This document shows, piece by piece, positions 25,289 through 34,234 of a stretch of 34,685 bases of DNA. The notes under the pieces were generated by a model. The model saw only the letters and a program-made list of their open reading frames with translations, was not told where the DNA came from and ran no database searches. This DNA is from Cyclobacteriaceae bacterium. GTDB lineage: Bacteria > Bacteroidota > Bacteroidia > Cytophagales > Cyclobacteriaceae. The stretch is taken from contig JAEUUD010000015.1 of assembly GCA_016787625.1 (NCBI GenBank), positions 1-34,685 of the forward strand, written 5' to 3'. A program made the translations under genes and the position numbers. Numbering within the stretch: the stretch's first letter is position 1; every line of letters starts with the position of its first letter.

Positions 25289-26344
25289 ATGGATGATCCA
25301 TCATACCTGAAGGGGCGGGGAGCACAATTCAAACCTGCCAACAGGTTTCTCAAGGAATCTTTTGTGACGGAACACCTGGAGGGCATAGACGAAGATTTTG
25401 TTACCAATCCGCACACGCAGATTTTCCACGAACATCCTAAAAAAATTATCAACAAGGTTGACAGTCCTGATTTGGGAATGGCCTACTCCATGAATCCATA
25501 TCAGGGCTGCGAACATGGATGCATCTACTGCTATGCCCGAAACACACACGAGTATTATGGCTTCAGTGCTGGTCTTGATTTCGAAAGCAAGATCATCGCT
25601 AAAGTCAATGCCCCAGTCATACTTGAGAAGCAGCTTATGGAGCCTTCGTGGACGGTCTCTCCCATTATGCTTTCTGGCAACACCGATTGCTATCAGCCCC
25701 TGGAGCGAAAACTCGCCCTTACCAGAAAGATGATTGCCGTGTTGTTGAAGTATCGCCATCCCGTAGGCATCATCACTAAGAATAGCCTGATTTGCAGAGA
25801 TATTGATTTGTTGAAAGAGCTTGCCGCAGAAAAGCTCGTGTCTGTAATGATTTCAATTACATCTCTTGATGAAAATTTGCGGCGGGTGATGGAGCCCAGA
25901 ACGGCCAGCTCTCAAAAAAGACTTGCAACCGTTGAGGCCCTGTCATCCAATGGTATTCCTGTCGGTGTTATGACTGCACCGATCATTCCCGGTTTGAATC
26001 ATCATGAAATTCCAAATTTGATTAAGGCAGCAGCAGACCATGGGGCGCTAACTGCAGGAATGACCGTCGTCAGACTGAACGGAGCTGTTTCCAAAATCTT
26101 TGAGGACTGGTTGAAGAAGAATTTTCCAGATCGCTTCCCCAAGGTGTGGAATCAGATCTGTTCTCTTCATGGTGGCAGTGTGAACGATTCGCAATTTGGA
26201 AGAAGGATGGCCGGCGAGGGAAATATCTCGGACATTATCCATCAGATCTACCGTCATTCAAAAAGAAAGTACCTCCATGGCCGTTCTATGCCGCCTATGG
26301 ATCTAACCAAGTTCAGGCGCGGTGGCAACCTTAGTTTATTCTAG
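25289..26344 (+). CDS. PA0069-family radical SAM protein
   Basis: A 351-residue protein of the SplB-like PA0069 radical SAM family. The iron-sulphur motif CEHGCIYC (C74, C78, C81) follows MNPYQGC, exactly as in the family. The N-terminal GRGAQFKPANRFLKESF segment is the family's conserved entry. LSGNTDCYQPLERKL and VSVMISITSLDENLRRVMEPR form later parts of the TIM-like barrel. It should reductively cleave S-adenosylmethionine to start radical chemistry; the substrate is unknown. Spore photoproduct lyase itself is not expected in this phylum. It is divergent from the PLP enzyme gene and ends 23 nt before the small protein gene that opens the metal-efflux locus. Confidence 0.92.
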   Translation: MDDPSYLKGRGAQFKPANRFLKESFVTEHLEGIDEDFVTNPHTQIFHEHPKKIINKVDSPDLGMAYSMNPYQGCEHGCIYCYARNTHEYYGFSAGLDFESKIIAKVNAPVILEKQLMEPSWTVSPIMLSGNTDCYQPLERKLALTRKMIAVLLKYRHPVGIITKNSLICRDIDLLKELAAEKLVSVMISITSLDENLRRVMEPRTASSQKRLATVEALSSNGIPVGVMTAPIIPGLNHHEIPNLIKAAADHGALTAGMTVVRLNGAVSKIFEDWLKKNFPDRFPKVWNQICSLHGGSVNDSQFGRRMAGEGNISDIIHQIYRHSKRKYLHGRSMPPMDLTKFRRGGNLSLF

Positions 26345-26354
26345 CATTTTAAGA

Positions 26355-26362
26355 TAACTTTG
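26355..26362 (+). promoter_or_regulatory. -7 promoter element TAACTTTG ahead of the metal-efflux locus
   Basis: An exact TAnnTTTG match ends 5 nt before the GTG at 26368, in the 23-nt gap after the radical SAM gene. It supports the GTG start and suggests an independent promoter with a near-zero leader for the efflux operon. Confidence 0.5.
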
Positions 26363-26367
26363 ACGTC

Positions 26368-26733
26368 GTGAGACGAGGTATTGCCATAGGGCTGCTTATT
26401 CTACAGCTTGGACTCTTCACAGAGTTGCATGAAGTGATACGATTGCCCATTCTTGTCGCTCACTTTATAGAACACCGTGAACAAGTGCCGTCCATGTCCT
26501 TCTACCAGTTTATGGCGATGCACTACAAGACTGATGTGGCCCATGACGCTACCGATATGGAATTGCCATTTAAGGATTGTGACAATTCGGTGACTTCAAA
26601 TTTTGCATTGCTTGAACAAAAGGACTTCGTTTTTACAGCTTATCAGCAGACCGTTCCTGTTTTCTTTTTAACCTACATTTCTTTCGTCCCTTCATCTGGA
26701 TTGGACGAAATCTTCCAGCCACCCCGAGCCTGA
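26368..26733 (+). CDS. Small protein opening a heavy-metal efflux operon
   Basis: The predicted protein has 121 residues from a GTG start, with an N-terminal hydrophobic segment (GIAIGLLILQLGLF, about residues 4-17) that may act as a signal peptide or anchor. The rest contains TELHEVIRLPILVAHFIEHRE (partly 18-38), FMAMHYKTDVAHDATDMELPFKDCDN (48-73 region) and a second hydrophobic stretch near 95-106. It has several His, Asp and Met residues and one Cys that could bind metal. I recall similar small proteins heading CusA/CzcA operons in Bacteroidota, but no function is known to me. The pump gene begins 82 nt downstream on the same strand. A periplasmic metal-sensing or chaperone role is speculation. 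Confidence 0.72.
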   Translation: MRRGIAIGLLILQLGLFTELHEVIRLPILVAHFIEHREQVPSMSFYQFMAMHYKTDVAHDATDMELPFKDCDNSVTSNFALLEQKDFVFTAYQQTVPVFFLTYISFVPSSGLDEIFQPPRA

Positions 26734-26815
26734 ACCAGGCGCTTTTACTTTTTTCTTCATGCAGGAGTTCCCTCCGCATGAACGATCGATTCATTCATTA
26801 CTAATAAGAAATCTT

Positions 26816-29800
26816 ATGCTGGAGAAGATCATACTCTTTTCTATTCGCAATAAACCTGTCATTGGAATATTCACCATTGGGTTGGTGATCTGGGGAACCT
26901 ATTCACTCAGAAATCTTCCCATTGATGCGGTGCCTGACATCACCAATAACCAGGTACAGATTATCACTGTCGCTCCGTCGCAATCAGCCCTCGATATTGA
27001 GCGCTTTGTCACATTTCCGGTTGAGCAGAATATTGCCACCATTCCGGGTATCGATGAAGTCCGTTCCTTTTCACGTTTCGGACTTTCGGTGGTGACGGTC
27101 GTATTCAAAGACGATATCGATGTGTACTGGGCTCGTCAACAAGTCAGCGAACGCTTGTCGGAAATACAGGATCAGATTCCTCCCGGGATAGGGTCACCAA
27201 AACTGGCGCCCATCACAACCGGGTTGGGTGAAATCTATCAGTATGTCGTCCATGCCTTGCCTGGATACAAAGAAAAGTATGATGCCATGGAATTGCGAAC
27301 CATACAGGACTGGATCGTCAGACGGCAATTGCTCGGAACTCCAGGTGTGGCAGACGTGAGCAGTTATGGTGGACTGTTGAAGCAATATGAAATTGCAATC
27401 AATACCGATAAGCTCAGAAGTCTCAACCTAAGTGTGAGCGATGTTTTCAGTTCCCTGGAACGCAACAATCAGAACACAGGAGGAGCATACATCGACAGAA
27501 AGCCCAACGCTTACTTCATTCGTTCAGAAGGTCTCGTATCCGACATCAACGACCTGAGGGAAATTGTTGTCAAGAACACGGGATCGGGGATACCGATACT
27601 ACTCAAGGACGTGGCAACTGTTCAATTTGGACATGCAATACGGTATGGTGCCATGACCCGAAACGGTGAAGGTGAGGTAACGGGAGCCGTGGTGATGATG
27701 CTCAAAGGAGCAAATTCTTCGGAGGTAATAAAAAATGTAAAGGAGCGCATTGAACAAATCAAGAAGAACCTTCCCGAAGGAGTAACGATTGATCCATTTC
27801 TCGATCGAACCAAGCTTGTCAACAAGGCAATCACAACGGTGACAACCAACCTGGCTGAAGGGGCACTCATTGTCATTTTCGTCCTCGTACTTCTGCTCGG
27901 CAATCTTCGGGCAGGATTAATTGTATCATCCGTTATTCCGTTGGCCATGCTGTTTGCCGTTGGCCTCATGAATGTCTTCGGTGTTTCGGGAAACCTGATG
28001 AGTCTCGGGGCCATCGATTTTGGTCTTATCGTCGACGGAGCTGTCATCATTGTCGAAGCCACCATGCATCACCTTGGGCTACGTCGAATGGGCTCAGTGT
28101 TGTCTCAGGCAGACATGGACCAGGAGGTGTCGCAGTCCTCTGTGAGGATTATGAAAAGTGCCGCCTTCGGTGAGATCATCATTCTCATTGTTTACTTACC
28201 CATCCTTGCACTCGTTGGCATTGAGGGGAAAATGTTCCGACCGATGGCTCAGACGGTGGTATTTGCTATCACCGGCGCTTTTATTCTCTCACTGACTTAT
28301 GTTCCGATGATGAGTGCTGCCTTTCTCGGGAAGCACATCCAGCGTGAACTTTCTGTTTCAGACAGGTTGATCAAGTTTGTTCAAAAGTTATACGATCCTG
28401 TCTTACGCTTTGCATTGAACAACAGGGTGATGGTAATCGGCCTGGCGACAAGTCTCTTCCTGGGAAGTCTGTTCCTATTTATGACACTTGGAGCGGAGTT
28501 CATCCCCACCCTGGATGAAGGGGATTTTGCTGTCGAGACAAGAATACTCACCGGCAGCAGCTTGTCAGAGTCCGTGGAAACAGCGACCAGGGCGGCCGAA
28601 ATTCTTCTACATCAGTTTCCTGATGAGGTAAAAGAAGTCATTGGAAAAATTGGTTCTTCCGAAATACCCATTGATCCGATGCCACTGGAGGCGTCTGATC
28701 TCATTATCGTACTAAAAGACAAAAGTGAATGGAAGAAAGCCGAATCGCGCGATGAGCTCGCCGAGAAAATGGGTGAGGAGCTTGATGTTCTTGCTGGTGT
28801 AACGTTCGGATTCCAACAGCCAATCCAGATGAGATTCAATGAACTGATGACCGGCGCCCGTCAGGACATTGTGATCAAGGTGTATGGCGAGAACCTGGAT
28901 CAGTTGACACAATACGCAGCAAGAATTGGCAAGATCGTAACCACCGTCGGGGGGGCTAAAGATCTGTATGTTGAAAATGTTAATGGCCTGCCACAGATTT
29001 TGGTTCAGATAAGACGTGATCAGCTCGCTCCGTTTGGGCTGGACGTTCAAACCGTCAATGAGGCAATTAACATGGCCTTTGCGGGTCAGCGCGCAGGTTT
29101 GGTCTTTGAAAACGAGCGGCGCTTTGATCTTGTCGTCAGGCTGGAGAAGGGGGCCAGGCTTGATATTGATGACCTGAGAAGACTTTTCGTAACAACGCCT
29201 ACGGGAAATCAGGTTCCGCTGAACCAGTTGGCCGACATCAGTCTGCAGGTTGGCCCTAATCAAATACAACGTGATGGAGCAAAGCGCAGAATTGTTATCG
29301 GCTTTAATGTGAGGGGTCGAGACATCCAAAGCACCGTTGAGGAACTCAAGGTAAGGATTGAACGTGATGTAAAATTTCAGCCGGGTTACTTCGCTACTTA
29401 TGGAGGAGCATTCAAGAATCTGGAGGAGGCAAGATCAAGATTGTTGGTTGCCGTACCGGCAGCGCTCTTGCTTATCCTCACCATGCTTTATTTCACCTTC
29501 CACTCTCTGAGGCTGAGCCTGGTGATTTACACTGCCATACCACTTTCTGCCATTGGTGGAGTTATCGCACTATGGATTCGTCAAATGCCTTTCAGTGTTT
29601 CGGCAGGTGTGGGGTTCATTGCGTTGTTTGGCGTGGCTGTGCTTAACGGGATTGTGCTTATCGCTGAATTCAATCACCTCAAAGAGCAGGGTGAGACCGA
29701 CATGATGTCGCTCCTCTTGAAGGGTACGGCAACACGGCTGCGGCCCGTCCTCATCACCGCTTCCGTCGCTTCCCTTGGATTTCTTCCTATGGCGTTGTCG

Positions 29801-29941
29801 CAGGGTGAAGGCGCGGAGGTTCAGCGTCCTCTCGCAACTGTCGTGATCGGTGGTCTGATTACTGCGACCCTGCTAACGCTGATTGTTCTCCCTTGTCTCT
29901 ATTATCTCGTCGAACAAGTGTCTCCACAAAAAAAGAAATAG
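26816..29941 (+). CDS. CusA/CzcA family heavy-metal efflux RND pump
   Basis: The predicted protein has 1041 residues from the ATG at 26816, which gives the usual beginning MLEKIILFSIRNKPVIG; the in-frame ATG at 26759 adds an atypical polar tail. It is a full RND pump: helix 1, a first periplasmic porter domain with RNLPIDAVPDITNNQVQI, helices 2-6, a second porter domain, and helices 8-12. The proton-relay motif in helix 4 is D401-F-G, D407, E414 (DFGLIVDGAVIIVEA), closely matching the CzcA residues D402/D408/E415. In HME-type classification DFG...DG favours divalent cations such as Co, Zn, Cd or Ni over the Cu/Ag type. It works with the adjacent outer-membrane factor and adaptor to span the envelope. 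Its stop is 1 nt before the next start. Confidence 0.95.
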   Translation: MLEKIILFSIRNKPVIGIFTIGLVIWGTYSLRNLPIDAVPDITNNQVQIITVAPSQSALDIERFVTFPVEQNIATIPGIDEVRSFSRFGLSVVTVVFKDDIDVYWARQQVSERLSEIQDQIPPGIGSPKLAPITTGLGEIYQYVVHALPGYKEKYDAMELRTIQDWIVRRQLLGTPGVADVSSYGGLLKQYEIAINTDKLRSLNLSVSDVFSSLERNNQNTGGAYIDRKPNAYFIRSEGLVSDINDLREIVVKNTGSGIPILLKDVATVQFGHAIRYGAMTRNGEGEVTGAVVMMLKGANSSEVIKNVKERIEQIKKNLPEGVTIDPFLDRTKLVNKAITTVTTNLAEGALIVIFVLVLLLGNLRAGLIVSSVIPLAMLFAVGLMNVFGVSGNLMSLGAIDFGLIVDGAVIIVEATMHHLGLRRMGSVLSQADMDQEVSQSSVRIMKSAAFGEIIILIVYLPILALVGIEGKMFRPMAQTVVFAITGAFILSLTYVPMMSAAFLGKHIQRELSVSDRLIKFVQKLYDPVLRFALNNRVMVIGLATSLFLGSLFLFMTLGAEFIPTLDEGDFAVETRILTGSSLSESVETATRAAEILLHQFPDEVKEVIGKIGSSEIPIDPMPLEASDLIIVLKDKSEWKKAESRDELAEKMGEELDVLAGVTFGFQQPIQMRFNELMTGARQDIVIKVYGENLDQLTQYAARIGKIVTTVGGAKDLYVENVNGLPQILVQIRRDQLAPFGLDVQTVNEAINMAFAGQRAGLVFENERRFDLVVRLEKGARLDIDDLRRLFVTTPTGNQVPLNQLADISLQVGPNQIQRDGAKRRIVIGFNVRGRDIQSTVEELKVRIERDVKFQPGYFATYGGAFKNLEEARSRLLVAVPAALLLILTMLYFTFHSLRLSLVIYTAIPLSAIGGVIALWIRQMPFSVSAGVGFIALFGVAVLNGIVLIAEFNHLKEQGETDMMSLLLKGTATRLRPVLITASVASLGFLPMALSQGEGAEVQRPLATVVIGGLITATLLTLIVLPCLYYLVEQVSPQKKK

Positions 29942-29942
29942 T

Positions 29943-31220
29943 ATGAAACTGAATACCATCAGCTTTTCAACGATCGTCAAGTGCATGATTTTGCTTTGGT
30001 CAACTGCTCAACCTCTGGGAACATTCGCCCAAGGCCGAACCTTCACACTCGATGAAGCGATCGATGCCGCCATCAAAGGAAATGCAGGGCTACGTTCTGT
30101 TGCACTCGACGTTGACGTACAAAAGCAATATAAAAAAGTAGCTACAGAGGTGCCTAAAACACAGGCCATGCTTATGTACGGCCAGTACAACAGCCTCAAC
30201 AAAGACAACAACGTGACGATAACGCAGAGCATTCCTTTTCCAACAGTGTTCACAAGCCAGGCAAAATTGGGTAAGCTCAGGATACTCAACAGTGAGTACC
30301 GTCGTGCCGCATCAGAAAATGAACTCGTCTATCAGGTCAAGCAAGTGTATCACCATCTTCAGTACCTGATGGCTGTTCGTCGCCTGCTCCAGCGCCAGGA
30401 TAGCATCTTCTCAGACTTGGTCAGAATCAGTTCATTGCAGTTGACAACCGGAGAAGGAACATTGCTGCAGAAAACATCAGCGGAGACACGATACAACGAA
30501 GTACAAAACCTGCTCCATCAAAATGAAGCGGACAGCAAAACCTTTGGCACACAGCTTCAAATATTGCTGAATGCGGAGACTGCCGTGTCTGTTGTTGAAG
30601 TTTCGTACCAGCCACTATCCGCACCGATGATGTCCGATTCAAGTCAGGTCAACACCAATCCTCAGCTAAGTTATCACCGCTCTCTGCATGACGTTGCTCT
30701 GCAGGAGAAGCGCGTTGAAAGCAATAAGGCTTTGCCAGACTTGACAGTAGGCTACTTCAATCAGACTTTAATTGGATTTCAGCAACAACTCGATGGAACA
30801 GACCGGTACTTTTCTTCCAACGACCGTTTCAGCGGTTTGATGGTCGGTGTTGCCATTCCTATCTGGTTTGTTCCAACCAAAGCAAGAGTAAAAGCTTCGG
30901 CATTACGTGCGGAGTCTGAACGTTACAATTTTACTTACTTCGAAAAGCAGCTGCGTGGCGAATGGCATCGGGCAATACAGCAATTTACCAAGCACCAAAA
31001 CAGCCTTGACTACTACATGAAGTCAGCGTTACCCAATGCAAGGCTCATCCTCAAACAATCCCTGCTCGCCTACAAGGCCGGCGACATCAGTCAGGCCGAG
31101 TACAGACTCAATCTTCAACAATCGCTTGCTATCGAAGATGGATACCTCCAAACCGTACTTCAATACAACCATGATGTGATTGAGCTTGAATATCTCTCGG
31201 GCAAGTATTCCAAAAACTGA
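29943..31220 (+). CDS. TolC-family outer-membrane factor of the metal efflux system
   Basis: The predicted protein has 425 residues from the ATG at 29943, giving a signal peptide that ends near GTFAQG (about residue 29); the ATG at 29883 lies inside the pump gene. The mature protein is mainly long amphipathic helices of the OEP type: FTLDEAIDAAIKGNAGLRSV at the N-terminus, and a second repeat around SYHRSLHDVALQEKRVESNKALPDL (split here) with the conserved ALPDLTVGY strand start. This matches CusC/CzcC-type channel subunits. It is tightly packed between pump and adaptor genes (1 nt and 5 nt gaps), so it is almost surely co-translated with them. Confidence 0.9.
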   Translation: MKLNTISFSTIVKCMILLWSTAQPLGTFAQGRTFTLDEAIDAAIKGNAGLRSVALDVDVQKQYKKVATEVPKTQAMLMYGQYNSLNKDNNVTITQSIPFPTVFTSQAKLGKLRILNSEYRRAASENELVYQVKQVYHHLQYLMAVRRLLQRQDSIFSDLVRISSLQLTTGEGTLLQKTSAETRYNEVQNLLHQNEADSKTFGTQLQILLNAETAVSVVEVSYQPLSAPMMSDSSQVNTNPQLSYHRSLHDVALQEKRVESNKALPDLTVGYFNQTLIGFQQQLDGTDRYFSSNDRFSGLMVGVAIPIWFVPTKARVKASALRAESERYNFTYFEKQLRGEWHRAIQQFTKHQNSLDYYMKSALPNARLILKQSLLAYKAGDISQAEYRLNLQQSLAIEDGYLQTVLQYNHDVIELEYLSGKYSKN

Positions 31221-31225
31221 ATCCT

Positions 31226-32365
31226 ATGAACAAGTTAACAACATTCACATATGCACTTAGTCTGGTTCTGGCTGCGTGCTCGACAAAGGAAAATGATCAA
31301 GTTGAATCAACAACAGTTGCCGAAGGAGACACCGTCACCCTTTCAAAGGAACAGTTTAACACGGCTGGTATTGAACTCGCTTTAATAGCGGACCGTCCGT
31401 TAAGTGGTACCATCCCTGTGTCTGGTGTGCTCGATGTTCCTCCACAGAACATGCAAAACATCACGGCTCCGCTTGGTGGATTTCTCAGGTCGACAACGCT
31501 GTTGCAGGGTATGCGTGTCACCAAAGGGCAGCTCATTGCCGTGGTTGAGAATCCCGAGTATGTTGACATTCAACAAGATTACCTCGATACAAAAAGCCAG
31601 GTTGAATTTCTCTCAGCAGAGTACGAACGGCAAAAACATCTTGCTCAGGAAAATGTAAACGCGCAAAAAACACTTCAAAAATCCCTTGCCGACTTGACCA
31701 GTATGAAGGCCCGAAATAGTGGCCTTGCTGCAAAACTTGGCATGCTGAATATTGATGTAAACAAACTTCAGCCTGAATCAATTCGGGCTACAATTGATTT
31801 GCGTGCACCCATGTCGGGCTATGTGACCGAAGTGTTCAGTTCTGTCGGTGCTTTTGTCAGTCCGACTGAGGTGATGTTTAAAATTGTTGATACCGAGCAC
31901 CTGCATGCAGAACTCATCTGTTTTGAGCGGGATATTCCACGAATCAAGGTTGGTCAAAAAATCAGGTTCACGCTTGCTCACGAAACAGAGGAAAGAACCG
32001 CCAGGGTTTATCTCATTGGACGTGAAATAAATGCTGACCGGACCGTGCGCATCCACGGTCACCTTGACAAGGAAGATCGGGAATTGATTCCTGGCATGTA
32101 TCTCAGGGCGCTTATCGAAACCGGTACAACGTTGCTCCCGTCATTGCCCGAAGAAGCTGTCATTAGTTTTGAGGGCAAGGAGATTATTGTTCTTCAGGTG
32201 TCGGATGGAACCTACGCCCTGATGGAAATCACAACCGGTATTCGGGAGAACGGATACGTAGAAGTGAAAACACCGGAAGGATTTAACGCAAAAGAAACAC
32301 CCGTTGTGATCCGCAATGCATATAAGGTTCTGGCAAGAATGAAGAACAAAGAGGAAGAAGAGTAG
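31226..32365 (+). CDS. Periplasmic adaptor (membrane fusion) lipoprotein of the metal efflux system
   Basis: The predicted protein has 379 residues. A lipoprotein signal ends LVLAAC, with the lipidated Cys at C18, so the adaptor is anchored by lipid. The body has the HlyD/CusB order: a beta-barrel entry (IELALIADRPLSGTIPVSG), a lipoyl half (APLGGFLRSTTLLQGMRVTKGQLIAVVE, partly listed), an alpha hairpin (about residues 110-175), the second lipoyl half (IRATIDLRAPMSGYVTEV), and the barrel and membrane-proximal domains. No His-rich metal-binding extension as in some CzcB/CusB proteins is seen. Located 5 nt after the outer-membrane factor gene. The gene order pump-channel-adaptor differs from the classical czcCBA order. 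Confidence 0.92.
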   Translation: MNKLTTFTYALSLVLAACSTKENDQVESTTVAEGDTVTLSKEQFNTAGIELALIADRPLSGTIPVSGVLDVPPQNMQNITAPLGGFLRSTTLLQGMRVTKGQLIAVVENPEYVDIQQDYLDTKSQVEFLSAEYERQKHLAQENVNAQKTLQKSLADLTSMKARNSGLAAKLGMLNIDVNKLQPESIRATIDLRAPMSGYVTEVFSSVGAFVSPTEVMFKIVDTEHLHAELICFERDIPRIKVGQKIRFTLAHETEERTARVYLIGREINADRTVRIHGHLDKEDRELIPGMYLRALIETGTTLLPSLPEEAVISFEGKEIIVLQVSDGTYALMEITTGIRENGYVEVKTPEGFNAKETPVVIRNAYKVLARMKNKEEEE

Positions 32366-32372
32366 CCTTCAG

Positions 32373-32380
32373 TAACTTTG
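32373..32380 (+). promoter_or_regulatory. -7 promoter element TAACTTTG for the His-rich membrane protein
   Basis: An exact TAnnTTTG match ends 4 nt before the ATG at 32385, inside the 19-nt gap after the adaptor gene. It suggests an internal promoter and a leaderless message for the last gene of the locus. Confidence 0.48.
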
Positions 32381-32384
32381 CGCT

Positions 32385-32996
32385 ATGATTTCTCTTATCA
32401 CCGGCAGTCTGGTACTGAGTCTTTTGCACGCCATCATTCCTAATCATTGGCTACCCATTCTGGCCATTGGCAAAAAGGAGGGTTGGAGCATACATCAGAC
32501 AACACGTATAACGATCATCGCCGGCATGGCACACGCTACCAGCACCGTCTTCATCGGCCTTGTCCTTGCCTTTGTTGGTTCGTCGCTGGCAGACCGCATC
32601 GAAGAGTTCACAGCATTCATTGCCCCCGGACTTTTGATCGCACTGGGTCTGTTCTATATCTATCAGCACAGTCGTCATCATCATTTTCACTTGCACGGCC
32701 ATCCGGAGAGGGTAAGCCATAGCCGCGTTGTGATCTCCCTGGCTGCCGCCATGTTCCTCTCTCCGTGTTTTGAAATCGAGGCTTACTTTCTGGTTGCCGG
32801 TTCGCACGGGCTACTTGTTGTCCTGTTGCTCGCTCTTTTATATACTGTGGTCACTGTCACCGGCATGGTTGTGTGGGTCCGGATGACATACAGGGGCTTG
32901 CTTCGGCTCAATTGGCATTCCATCGAACACAACGCAGGAATCATCACCGGCATCATTCTGATGGCGACAGGCGCGCTATCATTCTTTATTCGATAG
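32385..32996 (+). CDS. His-rich NicO/RcnA-like membrane protein, putative metal transporter
   Basis: The predicted protein has 203 residues with about six hydrophobic helices. Helix 1 contains LHAIIPNHWLPI (H15, H21), and helix 2 region GMAHATSTVFIG (H50) has the general shape of the H-x(4)-D/N-H helix of NiCoT/NicO/RcnA-type transporters and UreH-like proteins. A loop at residues 95-112 holds eight histidines in eighteen residues, typical of metal-handling loops. I infer export or buffering of a divalent metal, which suits its place directly after the CzcA-type genes. The assignment to a named family is tentative. Its 3' end overlaps the convergent MFS gene by 18 nt. Confidence 0.72.
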   Translation: MISLITGSLVLSLLHAIIPNHWLPILAIGKKEGWSIHQTTRITIIAGMAHATSTVFIGLVLAFVGSSLADRIEEFTAFIAPGLLIALGLFYIYQHSRHHHFHLHGHPERVSHSRVVISLAAAMFLSPCFEIEAYFLVAGSHGLLVVLLLALLYTVVTVTGMVVWVRMTYRGLLRLNWHSIEHNAGIITGIILMATGALSFFIR

Positions 32997-34175
32997 CACA
33001 ACAGGTTTTGCATGGCTGACGGTCCGCGAAAGCCAAATGCAAATGATCATGATGGTCGCGGCAGTCATGAATGGAAGGTGAAATTCAAAACCATAAATGG
33101 CCCCACCCATTGCCATTCCGGCTGCCCGCGCCAGCGAGCCAAATGATTGGTTTACTCCAAGTACTTGCCCAACATCACTGGGATTTGCGGATTTACTGAG
33201 TAGCGAAGTAATGGAGGGTGTGATGCAGCCGTTGGCCAGCGCCAGCAAAGCGAATGCAATCAACTCAAGTGGGATGAATGTATTTCGGGTTACCCAGGGA
33301 ATCATGGCAAACGCGACGATGCACAGGTAAACCCCCGCAAGAACCAATCGATGTTCGCCATAACGCCGGACCAGTTTGCCTACCAGTCCACCTTGAACGA
33401 TGACCGTGGTCACACCAATGAATGCAAACATGTAGCCCATTTGGATTTCTGTGAGTCCGATGAATTCACGCCAAAAAAGTGTAACCGCAATCTGCATAAT
33501 CATAAATCCGGTGATGAAAATAAAATTGATGAGCAGCAATTCCCGGATGACCGGCTTGCGAAGCTCAGCGGAAATTCCTGAAATAACTTTAAAGTTAAAG
33601 GTGGTCTCTGGCTTCCTTTCCTTTAAAGATTCCGGAAGGAAGAAGTATGCCAGCACAAGATTCAAGATGCAGAACATGGCTGCACCATACCCAACCCACT
33701 CGACGTGTCCAACTGTTGAGAGGCTCTTAAGGTAGCCTCCCACCGTAGGTCCGATGATGAAGCCAAGGCCAAACGCAGCGCCGATGATGCCCATTGATTT
33801 AGCTCGTTCCTCCGGACGAGAAACATCAGACACGTAGGCCTGGGCAACAGAAAGATTTGCTGATCCAATACCAGACAGGATGCGGGATAGCAAGAGGATC
33901 CAGAGGTTGATCGACTGTGAGAAAAGGAGATAAGCCAGTGTTGTGATAAAAACGCTCCACAAAATGATGGGCCGTCTTCCATAACGGTCGCTCAATGATC
34001 CCCAAAATGGAGCGAACAGAAAATTCATCACAGGGAAACTCATCGCAATGAGGCCTACCTGGTAATTTTCTGCACCAAGCTCCTTCGAGAAGATTGGCAG
34101 GATCGGGATAATGATCCCAAACCCCAGCATGTCGATGAAAATGGTAATGAATATGACGAAAATCGGCTTTCTCAT
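32979..34175 (-). CDS. TetA-like MFS drug exporter
   Basis: A 398-residue major facilitator superfamily protein with 12 helices. Motif A between helices 2 and 3 reads GSLSDRYGRRPI (59-70). Helix 1 contains TIFIDMLGFGIIIPILP, with the Asp of TetA-like (DHA1, TCR/Tet) exporters. The helix 5 antiporter motif C is visible as GAAFGLGFIIGPTVGGYL. This group includes tetracycline/H+ antiporters and many chromosomal multidrug exporters; sequence alone does not show tetracycline resistance and no TetR gene is adjacent. It is divergent from the methyltransferase gene (59 nt) and overlaps the His-rich membrane protein gene at the 3' ends by 18 nt. Confidence 0.9.
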   Translation of the reverse strand: MRKPIFVIFITIFIDMLGFGIIIPILPIFSKELGAENYQVGLIAMSFPVMNFLFAPFWGSLSDRYGRRPIILWSVFITTLAYLLFSQSINLWILLLSRILSGIGSANLSVAQAYVSDVSRPEERAKSMGIIGAAFGLGFIIGPTVGGYLKSLSTVGHVEWVGYGAAMFCILNLVLAYFFLPESLKERKPETTFNFKVISGISAELRKPVIRELLLINFIFITGFMIMQIAVTLFWREFIGLTEIQMGYMFAFIGVTTVIVQGGLVGKLVRRYGEHRLVLAGVYLCIVAFAMIPWVTRNTFIPLELIAFALLALANGCITPSITSLLSKSANPSDVGQVLGVNQSFGSLARAAGMAMGGAIYGFEFHLPFMTAATIMIICIWLSRTVSHAKPVVLSNKE

Positions 34176-34222
34176 GGCAATGCGGGCGGCGAAGATCGCA
34201 CAAGAATTTGCCTACACCAAAC

Positions 34223-34230
34223 TACATTTG
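34223..34230 (+). promoter_or_regulatory. -7 promoter element TACATTTG for the methyltransferase gene
   Basis: An exact TAnnTTTG match ends 4 nt before the TTG chosen as start at 34235. The spacing equals that of rbfA and the 32385 gene and helps decide the start. Confidence 0.45.
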
Positions 34231-34234
34231 GGAT

